Shown here one piece after another: positions 1 to 9,075 of a stretch of DNA of 64,000 nucleotides. The notes under the pieces are model-generated. The model worked only from the letters and a program-made list of their open reading frames with translations, searched no databases and was not told where the DNA came from. The stretch's first letter is position 1. Each line of letters opens with the position of its first letter. The DNA comes from Leptotrichia shahii (lineage in GTDB: Bacteria; Fusobacteriota; Fusobacteriia; Fusobacteriales; Leptotrichiaceae), in NCBI RefSeq assembly GCF_008327825.1, contig NZ_AP019827.1, positions 682,001 to 746,000 on the forward strand, written 5' to 3'. The position numbers were made by a program, and so were the translations under genes.

Positions 1-181
1 GGTTCAAGTTGCGAAAAATGGGATGGCACAAGATTTTGATGTTCCGATGGCTGAGAAAATTTTGAAGGCTGAAACGGTTGAAATAATTATTGAGTTAAAT
101 GATGGGGAGTTTGAAGCGACTGCTTGGGGATGTGATTTGAGTTATGATTATGTGAAAATTAATGCGGAGTATCATACTTAA
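1..181 (+). CDS. argJ: Glutamate N-acetyltransferase / amino-acid acetyltransferase ArgJ, C-terminal fragment
   Basis: This is the 3' end of a gene cut by the window start; the reading frame begins at base 2 and ends at the TAA at 179-181. The last residues include WGCDLSYDYVKINAEY, which closely matches the conserved C-terminus of ArgJ. In that family the beta-subunit end carries a WGCDLTYDYVKIN-type motif. ArgJ transfers the acetyl group from N-acetylornithine to glutamate, recycling it in arginine synthesis. argB follows after 70 bases, as expected of an argJBD cluster. Whether this copy is mono- or bifunctional cannot be told from the fragment. Confidence 0.9.
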   Translation, partial: VQVAKNGMAQDFDVPMAEKILKAETVEIIIELNDGEFEATAWGCDLSYDYVKINAEYHT

Positions 182-251
182 TATTTTTTAAAATTAAATT
201 TTTGAAAAACTCAAAAAATGAGAAAAATTTTAATAAAAAGAAAGGAAAAAT

Positions 252-1142
252 ATGATTTCAAATTTAGATAAAGCAAAAATTTTAGTAAAGGCGTTGCCGT
301 TCATAAAAAAGTATCATAGTAAAACGATTGTAATTAAATATGGCGGAAGTGCGATGGTCAATCCTGTTGCACGTGAGCAGTTTATTCAAGATGTAGTTCT
401 TATGAAGTATGTTGGGATAAATCCTGTGATTGTGCATGGTGGCGGGCCTGAGATAAACGAGATGCTTCAAAAAATTGGGAAAGAGAGCAAATTTGTTGCA
501 GGAAATCGTGTAACTGATGAGGAAACTATGGAGATTGTGGAAATGGTGCTTTCAGGGAAAGTAAATAAAGGAATTGTTGCGGATATTAATAAATATGGCG
601 GAAAAGCTGTTGGACTTAGTGGAAAAGATGGGAATATGTTGTTTGTTGAGAAGAAGTTTGTTGAAGTTGATGGAGAGAAGGTTGATATTGGGTTCGTTGG
701 AGAGATTAAGGAAATTAATACGGAAGTTATAAAATTGTTGGAGTCGAATGATGTGATTCCTGTGATTTCGTCTATTGGAGTTGATAAAAATGGTCAGACA
801 TACAATATTAATGCAGATTATGTGGCAGGTGCGATTGCTGGGAAATTACAAGCTGACAGATTGGTATTTTTGACGGATGTTGATGGAATATTGCTTGATT
901 ACCATGATAAGCAGACACTTATTGATGAAATTGATGTGAAAAAAGTGAATGATTTAATCGAGCGAGGAATTATTAGTGGTGGAATGTTGCCAAAAGTTAT
1001 GACTTGCTTGAATGCAATTGAAAATGGAGTGGAAAACGTCGTTATTCTAAATGGAAAATTGGAACATTCTATGATTCTTGAGTTGTTTACGGTTGAGGGG
1101 GCTGGAACGTTAATTAGAAAGCATGAAAATTCAAAAAGCTAA
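252..1142 (+). CDS. argB: Acetylglutamate kinase
   Basis: ArgB phosphorylates N-acetylglutamate with ATP, the second step of arginine synthesis in the cytoplasm. The 296-residue product has the usual family length. It shows the amino-acid-kinase signatures KYGGSAM near residue 30, the GGGPEIN substrate loop near residue 64, and the C-terminal ISGGMLPK and AGTLIRKHE segments. The start follows AGAAAGG with good spacing. It lies between argJ and argD, so co-transcription is likely. The 89-base spacer to argD is AT-rich with no clear terminator. Feedback inhibition by arginine is common in longer ArgB proteins but cannot be judged here. Confidence 0.95.
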   Translation: MISNLDKAKILVKALPFIKKYHSKTIVIKYGGSAMVNPVAREQFIQDVVLMKYVGINPVIVHGGGPEINEMLQKIGKESKFVAGNRVTDEETMEIVEMVLSGKVNKGIVADINKYGGKAVGLSGKDGNMLFVEKKFVEVDGEKVDIGFVGEIKEINTEVIKLLESNDVIPVISSIGVDKNGQTYNINADYVAGAIAGKLQADRLVFLTDVDGILLDYHDKQTLIDEIDVKKVNDLIERGIISGGMLPKVMTCLNAIENGVENVVILNGKLEHSMILELFTVEGAGTLIRKHENSKS

Positions 1143-1231
1143 GATTATTTGAGAAAGCGAAAATATTCTAAAGTTGAAAATTAGAAAATTTTCAAATATC
1201 TGCAATAGAAAATTAAGAAAGAAGTGATAAG

Positions 1232-2422
1232 ATGTTATTAAATGTGTATAATCGATATAATGTAATTTTTGAAAAGGGAAAAGGAACATACATCTACGAC
1301 AATGAAGGGAATGAGTATTTAGATTTTGTGTCGGGAATTTCTGTAAATTGCCTGGGACATGCAAGTCCTGTGATTACAAAGGCTTTGATAGAGCAAAGTC
1401 AAAAATTGGTACATATTTCTAATTTGTATTACAGTCAGCCACAGTTGGATTTGGCAAAAAAACTTACGGATAATAGTGAAATGGAGAGAGTTTTTTTCAC
1501 AAATAGCGGAACCGAAGCAATTGAGTTGGCATTAAAGATTGCTAGAAAATACGGGAATAATTTGTCATGTGATGAAAATGGGAATAAAATCACTGATAAA
1601 ACAGAAATAATTTATATGAAAGATTCGTTTCACGGCAGAAGTACTGGAGCATTGGCAGTCACTGGTCAGCCTAAGTACCAAAAACCGTTTAAACCATTGA
1701 TGAAAAATGTTACTGAATGTAATTTTAATGATGTTCAAGATTTAAAAGCGAAAGTGAGCGAAAAAACTGCTGCCATTATCTTGGAGCCAATTCAGGGAGA
1801 AAGTGGACTTGAGAGTGCTACACCTGAATTTATCGGAACTATAAAAGAATTGAGTGAAAAATATGATACGCTTGTGATTTTTGATGAAATTCAATGTGGA
1901 ATGGGAAGAACTGGAAAATTGTTCGCTTACGAGAATTTTGATTTAGTGCCAGATGTAATTACGATTGCAAAATCTCTTGGTGGCGGAGTTCCAATCGGAG
2001 CTTGCCTGACAAAAGGAAAGGCAAATGATGTGCTAGTTCCTGGCGATCACGGTTCAACTTATGGTGGAAATCCATTGGTTTGTGCCGTTGCAAATGCTGT
2101 TTTGCACGAATTAATTGACAATAAATTAGTTGAAAAAAATGTTGTAGAAAAGGGACAATATTCTGTGAAAAAATTAGAAAAATTAAAGGAAAAATTCGAT
2201 TTTATCGAAGAAATTCGTGGAAAAGGACTGCTTTTGGGAATAAAATTTGATGATAAGAAAATTTTGGCGAAAGATATTGTTTTAAAAGCATTGGAAAATG
2301 GGTTGCTGCTAGTTGGAGCTGGGAATAATGTTGTAAGATTTTTTCCACCATTTAATGTGGCAAATGAAGAAATTGACAAAGCTGTTTGCATTTTGGAGAA
2401 AGTTTTAGGAATATTATTGTAA
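1232..2422 (+). CDS. argD: Acetylornithine aminotransferase
   Basis: A class III PLP-dependent aminotransferase of 396 residues. It converts N-acetylglutamate semialdehyde and glutamate to N-acetylornithine and 2-oxoglutarate. The PLP-anchoring aspartate is in VIFDEIQ (D218) and the Schiff-base lysine in ITIAKSLGGG (K247). FTNSGTEAIE near residue 90 and the HGRSTGALAVTGQPKYQ stretch are typical of the ArgD/Orn-AT group. Its position directly after argB supports the arginine role over GabT or RocD. The start lies 8-10 bases after a GAAGTGA ribosome binding site. Confidence 0.93.
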   Translation: MLLNVYNRYNVIFEKGKGTYIYDNEGNEYLDFVSGISVNCLGHASPVITKALIEQSQKLVHISNLYYSQPQLDLAKKLTDNSEMERVFFTNSGTEAIELALKIARKYGNNLSCDENGNKITDKTEIIYMKDSFHGRSTGALAVTGQPKYQKPFKPLMKNVTECNFNDVQDLKAKVSEKTAAIILEPIQGESGLESATPEFIGTIKELSEKYDTLVIFDEIQCGMGRTGKLFAYENFDLVPDVITIAKSLGGGVPIGACLTKGKANDVLVPGDHGSTYGGNPLVCAVANAVLHELIDNKLVEKNVVEKGQYSVKKLEKLKEKFDFIEEIRGKGLLLGIKFDDKKILAKDIVLKALENGLLLVGAGNNVVRFFPPFNVANEEIDKAVCILEKVLGILL

Positions 2423-2483
2423 ATTAGAAATTATTGAGGTAAAATTATATCGAAAGAATAAAGAATTTAGAGTAGAGATTTCC

Positions 2484-3026
2484 ATGAAAACTTTAAGAAA
2501 TATTGCAGTACTTTTTATTCTAACTGATTTAATAAATTTTGGTGCATCGGATATTGAAGGGAAAATTGCTCAAATTAGGAAGGATTTTTCGAGTACTAAT
2601 GCTGTAAAAAATTATGTGATTAAAGAAGTTGAAGATTCAGAACAAAGCACAGATAGTGGAGTTGTGAAATATTATTTGCAAGATGGAGTTGTTAAAAAAA
2701 TTGTGGCTGAATATTTTGGAGAAAGTGGAAATAACTTGACAGAATATTATATAAAAAATGGGAAAGTTTATTTTATTTTTGATAAGACTGAAAAATATAA
2801 TGTGCCGTATTATGTGGATTCTAAATGGTATAAAGAAAATGAGATAAAAAATGGAGAAATCTTTGATAAAAGAAAATCGAATTTTTTTGAAAAACGATAC
2901 TATTTTGATGAAAATGAAAAATTAATTCGGTATATTGATGAGAATAAAAAGATTGTTGAGAATGGGAAAAAATTAAGGGAAACTGAGAAAAATATGTTGA
3001 AGGAATATTTTAGAATAAAAAAATAA
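2484..3026 (+). CDS. Secreted protein of unknown function
   Basis: The 180-residue product begins with a hydrophobic stretch that looks like a signal peptide, with a plausible cleavage near GAS-DIEG around residue 22. The mature part is charged and rich in Tyr, Lys and Glu. Recurrent YYLQDG-, YYIKNG- and YYFDENEK-like strands suggest a repeated beta-hairpin fold of the MORN or YD type. No catalytic motif is visible. It sits 61 bases after argD and is followed by a repeat element, so it may simply be carried on the arginine transcript. Function not recognised. Confidence 0.6.
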   Translation: MKTLRNIAVLFILTDLINFGASDIEGKIAQIRKDFSSTNAVKNYVIKEVEDSEQSTDSGVVKYYLQDGVVKKIVAEYFGESGNNLTEYYIKNGKVYFIFDKTEKYNVPYYVDSKWYKENEIKNGEIFDKRKSNFFEKRYYFDENEKLIRYIDENKKIVENGKKLRETEKNMLKEYFRIKK

Positions 3027-3029
3027 AAT

Positions 3030-3185
3030 AGGCAACTGTAAAAGTAAAATTGATGAAAATTGAATAACAGCAGTATTTATAATCACAAGGATTGAAATTC
3101 CTTGTCAGAGAATAGAGAAAAACAAGAAAATTAAATATTAACAAATACTATATTTAATGAAATTTTTGTATTTTTACAAATGTCT
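3030..3185 (+). repeat. Long palindrome-ended intergenic repeat, copy 1
   Basis: The ends are imperfect inverted repeats: CAACTGTAAAAGT at 3033-3045, and the complement of ATTTTTACAAATG at the right. The middle carries the hairpin core CACAAGGATTGAAATTCCTTGTCAG. The same left-core-right order recurs at 8878-9040, 45423-45572 and 49796-49962. The right end lies 28 bases before the argF start, so the element may be transcribed into the argF leader. It contains no ORF. Confidence 0.7.
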
Positions 3186-3212
3186 TAAAAAAATAAAAAT
3201 TAAGGAGAAATT

Positions 3213-4214
3213 ATGTTAAAAGGAAAATCATTTTTAAAATTATTAGATTTTACAACGGAGGAGTTGCAGTATTTACTGGATTTATCAAAAAAATTGAAGG
3301 CAGATAAGAAAAATGGAACTGAGAAAAAAATGATGTCTGGAAAAAATATTGCTTTGATTTTTGAGAAAACTTCTACTAGAACGAGATGTGCTTTTGAAGT
3401 GGGAGCTTATGATCAAGGTGCAAATGTTACTTATATTGGACCTTCTGTGTCACAAATTGGGGACAAGGAGTCTATGGAAGATACTGCGAAAGTTTTAGGA
3501 AGATTTTATGATGGAATTGAGTACCGAGGATATGGACAGGAATTGGTCGAAACTTTGGCGGAACATTCTAGTGTACCTGTGTGGAATGGGCTTACAACTG
3601 AGTTTCATCCGACACAGGTTTTAGCGGATTTTTTGACTATTTTGGAAAAAAAGGGAACTTTGAAAGGAATTAAGTTTGCATATCTTGGGGATGGGAAAAA
3701 TAATATGGCAAGTTCACTTATGATTGGTGCAGCAAAATTTGGGATGGATTTTACGATTGTTGCTCCAAAAGAATATTTTCCAGATAAAGAACTAGCTGAA
3801 ACTGCTTTGAAACTGGCTGAGGAAAATGGAGGACGTATTTCATTTACGGATGATAGAATTGGCGGAGTGAAGGATGCGGATATTGTTTATACGGATGTGT
3901 GGGTGTCGATGGGAGAATCTTATGATGTGTGGGAAGAAAGAATAGATCGGCTTTCATATTATCAGGTAAATAGCGAGCTTATAAAACACGCAAAGGATGA
4001 TTACTTGTTTATGCACTGTCTGCCTGCATTTCATGACTTGAATACAAAAGTTGCAAAGGAAATTGAGAAGAAGTACGGAATTAAGGAAATGGAAGTTACC
4101 GATGAAGTTTTTAGAAGTAAAAATTCTGTTGTATTCGATGAGGCGGAAAATCGGATGCATACAATAAAGGCTGTGATGGTGGCAACTTTAGGAGATGGAG
4201 AATATCCTTTATAA
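3213..4214 (+). CDS. argF: Ornithine carbamoyltransferase
   Basis: OTC condenses ornithine and carbamoyl phosphate to citrulline. The 333-residue product shows the carbamoyl-phosphate motif STRTR (54-58), HPTQVLAD, the ornithine-loop region and HCLPAFHD near residue 270. An AAGGAG box precedes the ATG. Linkage to argJBD favours the biosynthetic role. However, the length and the ending [16 protein letters not shown] also resemble the ArcB type of the arginine deiminase pathway. No arcA or arcC is in the window, so the choice rests on context. A strong terminator follows at 4258. Confidence 0.92.
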   Translation: MLKGKSFLKLLDFTTEELQYLLDLSKKLKADKKNGTEKKMMSGKNIALIFEKTSTRTRCAFEVGAYDQGANVTYIGPSVSQIGDKESMEDTAKVLGRFYDGIEYRGYGQELVETLAEHSSVPVWNGLTTEFHPTQVLADFLTILEKKGTLKGIKFAYLGDGKNNMASSLMIGAAKFGMDFTIVAPKEYFPDKELAETALKLAEENGGRISFTDDRIGGVKDADIVYTDVWVSMGESYDVWEERIDRLSYYQVNSELIKHAKDDYLFMHCLPAFHDLNTKVAKEIEKKYGIKEMEVTDEVFRSKNSVVFDEAENRMHTIKAVMVATLGDGEYPL

Positions 4215-4257
4215 AAAGTTTTTGGAGTTTATTTTTTAAAAAGTTAAGAATGAAAAT

Positions 4258-4310
4258 AAAAAAGTTATTTTGTAGGAATTAGAATTCTTCTTATAAAATA
4301 GCTTTTTTTG
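4258..4310 (+). terminator. Rho-independent terminator after argF
   Basis: A long stem pairs AAAGTTATTTTGTAGGAATT with AATTCTTCTTATAAAATAGCTTT with few mismatches, across a very short loop at about 4281-4282, and ends in a run of seven T. It closes the arginine cluster. Confidence 0.85.
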
Positions 4311-4341
4311 CATTATTTCCTGTTTGAACAGTAATTTCTTA

Positions 4342-4365
4342 ACAAGAGTACTTGAATCTTGTCAG
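4342..4365 (+). repeat. Solo core of the dispersed repeat family
   Basis: ACAAGAGTACTTGAATCTTG followed by TCAG matches the central core of the long elements (CACAAGG...CCTTGTCAG in copy 1). The family's terminal TGTAAAAGT repeats are not recognisable around it, so it looks like a decayed or solo copy. Confidence 0.45.
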
Positions 4366-4421
4366 TAAATAAGTGAGATAGAATTTCTATTTTTTAGTGC
4401 TAATGATTTGAAATAAAAAAT

Positions 4422-4450
4422 TTGAAATAAATAATTATATATGATATACT
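4422..4450 (+). promoter_or_regulatory. Sigma-70-type promoter for the DUF4870-like gene
   Basis: TTGAAA at 4422-4427, a 17-base spacer and TATACT at 4445-4450, 56 bases before the start codon at 4506. Confidence 0.65.
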
Positions 4451-4505
4451 AAAAAAAATAAATATAAGCAATTTAATGGTATTAAAAATATGTTGGGAGG
4501 AGTTT

Positions 4506-4871
4506 ATGGATAATAATAGAATTAGCGAACAGAAGTCTATTGCAGGTTTAAGGGCTAATGCTGCCGCTTTTCTTGTAAATTTGAGTTTTTTTACAATAAT
4601 TGGAGGCTTAATAGTTCCAATTTTTGCATTGATTTTAGAAGATAAGAATAGTTTTGTGAGATCATACGCAAAACAAACTATGGCTATATGGGTTTTATTA
4701 ATTGTTTCAGGAGTGTTAAATTTTATTATAATTATTGGAAATATTTTATATTTTATAATTTTTATTGTGTTGGCTATATTGCAAATTATTGCAACTATTT
4801 CATCAATTTTGGAAAAGGAATTTAAAATTCCTTATGTTGAAAAAATTATAAATCTTTTGTTTTTACATTAA
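4506..4871 (+). CDS. Small multi-pass membrane protein, DUF4870-like
   Basis: The 121-residue product has three to four hydrophobic segments (roughly 17-40, 60-80 and 82-100) and a short cytoplasmic RSYAKQTM-type segment between them. This layout resembles DUF4870 (Tic20-like) proteins. A start is possible at 4476, but ATG 4506 is preceded by GGGAGG at the right distance, so it was chosen. It has its own promoter and a terminator about 110 bases downstream, so it is probably monocistronic. No enzymatic residues are apparent and the role is unknown. Confidence 0.65.
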   Translation: MDNNRISEQKSIAGLRANAAAFLVNLSFFTIIGGLIVPIFALILEDKNSFVRSYAKQTMAIWVLLIVSGVLNFIIIIGNILYFIIFIVLAILQIIATISSILEKEFKIPYVEKIINLLFLH

Positions 4872-4978
4872 TTAATGCTATTTTTTATTTAGCAAAGGTG
4901 AGAATTTTTGTTATTAAGTAAAATTGAGAATAGGATTTTGTATTGTAAGGTTATAATTGTAGAGTAATTCTGATAAAA

Positions 4979-5013
4979 GTACACCAAAGTATATTATTTA
5001 GGTGTATTTTTTT
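4979..5013 (+). terminator. Rho-independent terminator after the DUF4870-like gene
   Basis: TACACC at 4980-4985 pairs with GGTGTA at 5001-5006 over a 15-base AT-rich loop and is followed by seven T. Confidence 0.7.
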
Positions 5014-5159
5014 ATCTCTAGTTTATTTTGATTGAAATTCCAAGTTTTTGATTAGGGATTAAATTTTCATGTCAGCAAATAAATAAAATAATATATTTGA
5101 TCTAAAATAATTTGATGTTTGAAAAAATTAATTATATGTTGAAAAAAGTTTTGGGGCAG

Positions 5160-5188
5160 TTCACAAATCATAGTAAAAATGTTATAAT
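5160..5188 (+). promoter_or_regulatory. Sigma-70-type promoter for dnaX
   Basis: TTCACA at 5160-5165, a 17-base spacer and a perfect TATAAT at 5183-5188. It lies 95 bases before the dnaX start and leaves a leader of about 88 bases. Confidence 0.75.
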
Positions 5189-5282
5189 ATCAAATGTATT
5201 CAAATTTGTTTTGTTATTCTGATTATTAATGATGTCTGGTAATTAGAATTTTAGTCAATGTGTTTATGAAAAAAGGGAGAGA

Positions 5283-6878
5283 ATGTTGAATATTACATTA
5301 TATAGAAAATATCGACCGCAGAATTTTGATGAAATTGCGGGGCAGGAATTTGTGTTGAGGGCTATAAAAAATTCCCTTAGGGAGAATAAGCTGTCACACG
5401 CGTATTTATTCACAGGGCCACGTGGTGTTGGGAAAACTACTATTGCTAGGCTTATTGCTAAAGGTGTGAATTGTTTGAATAGTGAAAATGTGACGGATAA
5501 TCCTTGTGGAAAATGTGAAAATTGTCGTGAAATTTCTTCTGGGATCTCGATGGATATGATTGAAATTGATGCAGCTTCTAATCGTGGGATTGATGAAATT
5601 CGTGAATTAAAGGAAAAGATAAATTATCAGCCTGTTAAAGGAAGAAAAAAAATATATATAATTGATGAAGTTCATATGCTTACAAAGGAGGCATTTAATG
5701 CACTTTTAAAAACATTGGAAGAACCGCCGGCACACGTTATATTTATTCTTGCGACAACAGAGATTGATAAGATTCCAGATACTGTTATTTCCAGATGTCA
5801 GCGTTATGATTTTTTACCAATTGATAAGAAGGATATAAAAAAATTGCTTCAAAATGTGGCAAAAAAGGAGAACATTAAGATTGATGATGCAAGTCTGGAT
5901 TTAATTTATCGGAAGTCTGAAGGAAGTGCAAGGGATAGTTTTTCTATTTTTGAGCAAGTTGTATCAAATTTTAATAATGAGGAAATTAATCTTGAAAAGA
6001 CTCAGAAAGCCTTGGGAGTGGTGCCTTATGTGATTTTAGAGGAATTTCTGAATTTGATAAAAAAAAGTGATAAGGAAAAACTTGTTGATTTTATTGACAA
6101 GATTTGGGAAGATGGACTTGTAATCGAAACTTTTTTAAAGGATTTTTCCTATTATTTGAAAGAGCAGTTTAAAAAGCAAACAGATTTATCAGTGGATTTT
6201 TTACTGGACACAATAAGTGCGATTTTTTTTACTTTGAATGAATTTAAGTATGAAGAGGATAAAAGATTGCTCGGGTATGTGCTTGTGTATGAACTTTATA
6301 AAAATCAGAAGAAAAATTCAAATAAAAATAAAATTTTGAAAACTGAAGATTTCACTTCAAATAGATCTGTTATTGATAAAAATTATATTAAAGATGTGTC
6401 AGATCATATTTATAAAAAAGTTATGAGTCAAATTTCAGAAAACTCAGAAATTGTAAATCCAGCTGTTACAGTGGAAATGACTGATGTAAAAAAAATAAAA
6501 AGAGCAGAAGAATTAGAAAACATGGAAAAAGCTGACAAAAATTACGATATTTCAGTTTTTTCTGAAAAATGGAGAAAAATTTTATCTGGAATAAAAAAGG
6601 AAAGTGTAATGCTAGGGGCATTATCAATAGAATGCAAGCCAGATAGAGTGGAAGAAGGAGTGCTTTTTATAAGATTTCCAAGTAATCAGAAATTTCATAG
6701 TGAACAGCTTATGATACCAGAAAAGAAAGTAAAAGTTGAAAAAGTTATTAATCAAATTTGTAATTCAGATATTGAAATAAAAACTTTTTTTGAAAATGAT
6801 GATACTAAAAATGGAGAGGATAAATTTTTGAAGGATGCAGTAAAGTTTTTTGATGGTGAAATTTTAGAAAAAAAATAA
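5283..6878 (+). CDS. dnaX: DNA polymerase III subunit gamma/tau
   Basis: This is the clamp-loader ATPase that loads the beta clamp and links the replisome. The 531-residue product has Walker A GPRGVGKTT (45-53), a zinc module with Cys64, Cys75, Cys78 and Cys81, Walker B IIDEVHML, and the sensor-1 segment FILATTEIDKIPDTVISRCQR. The first 370 or so residues are the conserved clamp-loader core; a Lys/Glu-rich linker and a tau-type C-terminal domain follow. An A8 run at 6488-6495 lies in the linker, and loss of one A would place a stop directly after codon 404. The gene is followed by rplI and dnaB, making a replication-centred cluster. Confidence 0.95.
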   Translation: MLNITLYRKYRPQNFDEIAGQEFVLRAIKNSLRENKLSHAYLFTGPRGVGKTTIARLIAKGVNCLNSENVTDNPCGKCENCREISSGISMDMIEIDAASNRGIDEIRELKEKINYQPVKGRKKIYIIDEVHMLTKEAFNALLKTLEEPPAHVIFILATTEIDKIPDTVISRCQRYDFLPIDKKDIKKLLQNVAKKENIKIDDASLDLIYRKSEGSARDSFSIFEQVVSNFNNEEINLEKTQKALGVVPYVILEEFLNLIKKSDKEKLVDFIDKIWEDGLVIETFLKDFSYYLKEQFKKQTDLSVDFLLDTISAIFFTLNEFKYEEDKRLLGYVLVYELYKNQKKNSNKNKILKTEDFTSNRSVIDKNYIKDVSDHIYKKVMSQISENSEIVNPAVTVEMTDVKKIKRAEELENMEKADKNYDISVFSEKWRKILSGIKKESVMLGALSIECKPDRVEEGVLFIRFPSNQKFHSEQLMIPEKKVKVEKVINQICNSDIEIKTFFENDDTKNGEDKFLKDAVKFFDGEILEKK

Positions 6879-6879
6879 A

Positions 6880-6905
6880 TTTATTAATAATGACTTATTA
6901 ATAAA
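6880..6905. repeat. Perfect AT-only inverted repeat between dnaX and rplI
   Basis: TTTATTAATAA at 6880-6890 and TTATTAATAAA at 6895-6905 are exact inverted repeats around the loop TGAC. There is no T-run after it, so it is a poor terminator. It could be an mRNA processing or stability stem before the rplI ribosome binding site. Confidence 0.45.
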
Positions 6906-6925
6906 AAAAGAAAGGAATGGTAAAT

Positions 6926-7378
6926 ATGAAAATTAAAGTAATTTTGAAGGAAAACATAAAAGGTGTAGGGAAAAAAGATGAAATTGTAGAAGTAAAAGAT
7001 GGATATGCAAATAACTTTTTGTTAAGTAAAAATAAGGCGATACTTGCAACGCCTGAAAATGTTAATAAATTAAAGGCAAAAAATGAAAAACTCCAAAAAA
7101 ATCATGATAGAGATGTAAAAAATGCTAAAGCGTTGAAGGAAACTTTGGCTTCAAAGGAAATCGTGCTAAAAGTGAAGGCTGGGGAAAATAATAAAGTGTT
7201 TGGTTCAATTGGGGCCAAGGAAATTGTGCAGGCTATAAAAGAGCAGTTAAATATTGATATTGATAAAAAGAAAGTTTCAGCAGATTCTAAAGTGAAAGAA
7301 ATTGGAGTGCATAATGTGGAATTGAAGCTTCATTCGGAAGTAAAGGCTAACTTAAAAGTTAGGGTTGAGGCTAAATAG
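6926..7378 (+). CDS. rplI: 50S ribosomal protein L9
   Basis: The 150-residue product starts MKIKVILKENIKGVGKK and has the N-terminal RNA-binding domain, the long charged connecting helix (about 40-75) and the C-terminal domain typical of bL9, at family length. An upstream ATG at 6917 is in frame but sits directly on the AAAGGA ribosome binding site. ATG 6926 is correctly spaced and matches the conserved N-terminus. The rplI-dnaB pairing is common in bacteria. Confidence 0.95.
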   Translation: MKIKVILKENIKGVGKKDEIVEVKDGYANNFLLSKNKAILATPENVNKLKAKNEKLQKNHDRDVKNAKALKETLASKEIVLKVKAGENNKVFGSIGAKEIVQAIKEQLNIDIDKKKVSADSKVKEIGVHNVELKLHSEVKANLKVRVEAK

Positions 7379-7424
7379 CAGGTTTATTATAAAATTTGAG
7401 ATTGGAAAGTGAGAAAATTAAAAA

Positions 7425-8861
7425 ATGGGGTTATACGATGAAGATGGGAAAAATAGCGAACCGTATAGCATAGAAGCTGAAGAAGCACTTCTTGGGTCTG
7501 TTTTTATAAATCCTAATGTTATAGGAGATGTTGTTGATATTATAACAGCTGAAGATTTTTATAAAAATAATTATAAACTGATTTTTTCTGAAATGATAAA
7601 TGCCTATAATTCTGGGAAAATAATTGACGTGCTTTTGATAATTGAATCCTTGAAAAAAAAGGAATTAATGGATGAGGTTGGAGATGAAGAAGTTATTTAT
7701 GATTTGACTGAAGTTGTGCCAACTGCTGCAAATGCTGTTAATTATGCCCAAATTATAAAGGATAAGTCTGTTCAGCGCCAATTAATAGCCATTGGGGAAA
7801 AAATTGTAAGAATGGCTACACGTGGGTATGAGGAAACAGATGCGATGCTTGATAAATCAGAAAGCATGATTTTTAAAATTGCAGAATCTAAACAGAAAAA
7901 AGAAATTGTAAAATTATCTGAATTAGTTCAATCTAAAGTAAAACGGCTAGATGATGGTTCGGAAGCTAAAGGAAAAATAACTGGCATTTCTTCAGGATTT
8001 AGTAGATATGACAGTATAACAAGCGGGTTTCACGGGTCTGACCTGATAATTCTTGCGGCACGTCCTGCAATGGGAAAAACTGCTTTTGCATTGAATCTTG
8101 CAATAAATGTTGCAAAGCAAGGAAAAGGAGTGCTTATATACAGTTTGGAAATGGGAAATGAGCAGTTGTTTGACAGGCTTGTGGCAAGTGAGTCGAGAGT
8201 TAGGTTAAAGGGAATAAAGGATGGAACATTGACTTCAGAAGAGCTTGTAACTTTGGGAGATGGGCTTGGGCGGCTTTCTGAGATGCCAATTTATATTTCA
8301 GATTCTGCAAGTGTGACAATGCTGGAAATAAAGGCTAATGCAAGACGGTTAAAGGCTGAAGGGAAGCTGGATTTTATGCTAATTGACTATTTGCAGTTAA
8401 TAAGCCCTTCGACAAATTCGAGAAAAAGTCGTGAGCAGGAAATATCTGAAATTTCACGTTCACTAAAAATACTTGCAAAAGAGCTGAATATTCCAATTGT
8501 GACACTTTCACAATTATCCCGTGGAGTGGAGCAGAGAGTTGATAAAAGACCAATTTTATCAGATTTGCGAGAATCGGGAGCAATTGAACAGGATGCGGAT
8601 ATGGTAATGTTTTTATACCGTGAAAGCTATTATAACAAGGATACTGCAACAGAAGTAAACAATGTAAATATTCCAGAAAAATATGTTAAAAAACCGCAGG
8701 ACTTGCCAAAGACTGGAGAAAAACAAGAAATGGAAAAAGTTGAACTGATAATTGGAAAGCACAGAAGTGGACCGACTGGTACGATAGAATTGGGATTTTT
8801 CCCGAATTATCAGCAATTTGTAAATGTTGTGGACGATGAATTTGCACCGTCTGCAGAGTAA
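7425..8861 (+). CDS. dnaB: Replicative DNA helicase
   Basis: The 478-residue product is a hexameric helicase that unwinds DNA ahead of the replication fork. The N-terminal primase-interaction domain (EAEEALLGSVFINP near residue 17) is followed by the RecA-like core. Walker A is ARPAMGKTAFALN (around 212-224) and Walker B is FMLIDYLQLI. LSQLSRGVE, RPILSDLRESGAIEQDAD and the late KHRSGPTGT segment are all standard. No intein interrupts the P-loop region. It follows rplI by 46 bases and is probably on the same transcript. Confidence 0.96.
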   Translation: MGLYDEDGKNSEPYSIEAEEALLGSVFINPNVIGDVVDIITAEDFYKNNYKLIFSEMINAYNSGKIIDVLLIIESLKKKELMDEVGDEEVIYDLTEVVPTAANAVNYAQIIKDKSVQRQLIAIGEKIVRMATRGYEETDAMLDKSESMIFKIAESKQKKEIVKLSELVQSKVKRLDDGSEAKGKITGISSGFSRYDSITSGFHGSDLIILAARPAMGKTAFALNLAINVAKQGKGVLIYSLEMGNEQLFDRLVASESRVRLKGIKDGTLTSEELVTLGDGLGRLSEMPIYISDSASVTMLEIKANARRLKAEGKLDFMLIDYLQLISPSTNSRKSREQEISEISRSLKILAKELNIPIVTLSQLSRGVEQRVDKRPILSDLRESGAIEQDADMVMFLYRESYYNKDTATEVNNVNIPEKYVKKPQDLPKTGEKQEMEKVELIIGKHRSGPTGTIELGFFPNYQQFVNVVDDEFAPSAE

Positions 8862-8877
8862 AATAAATAAAAAAAGA

Positions 8878-9040
8878 TAGGCGATTATAAAAATAAAGGT
8901 GATAAAGATTGAATAGTAGCAGTATTTATTATAATCACAAAGGGTCAATACCTCTTGCCAAAGTATGGAGAAAAATAATAAAGTTAAAAATTTAAAAATA
9001 CTGTGGCTATTGGAATTTTTATACTTTTATGAATGGCTAT
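8878..9040 (+). repeat. Long palindrome-ended intergenic repeat, copy 2
   Basis: The left end TAGGCGATTATAAAAATA and the right end TATACTTTTATGAATGGCTA are inverted relatives. The middle holds GAATAGTAGCAGTATTTATT and the core CACAAAGGGTCAATACCTCTTG. GCAGTATTTAT and ATAATCACAA are shared almost base for base with copy 1 at 3066-3086. The right end is 36 bases from the trhP start. Confidence 0.7.
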
Positions 9041-9075
9041 AAATAAGAAAAGAATTAAGGAGAAAAAGTTAAAGA

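Larger units (their letters stand above)
4872..5282. other. 411-base spacer before dnaX
   Basis: No supported gene. It holds the terminator at 4979-5013 and the dnaX promoter at 5160-5188. A weak sequence at 5038-5085 (CCAAGTTTTTGATTAGGGAT... then ATGTCAGCAAAT) may be a decayed copy of the dispersed repeat core. The rest is AT-rich without visible structure. Confidence 0.6.

Noticed and set aside
5645-5652. A8 run in the ATPase core of dnaX as a programmed frameshift site
   Set aside because: It lies within the conserved clamp-loader core at Walker B, where truncation would destroy the ATPase; treated as compositional. The later run at 6488 is in a sensible place.
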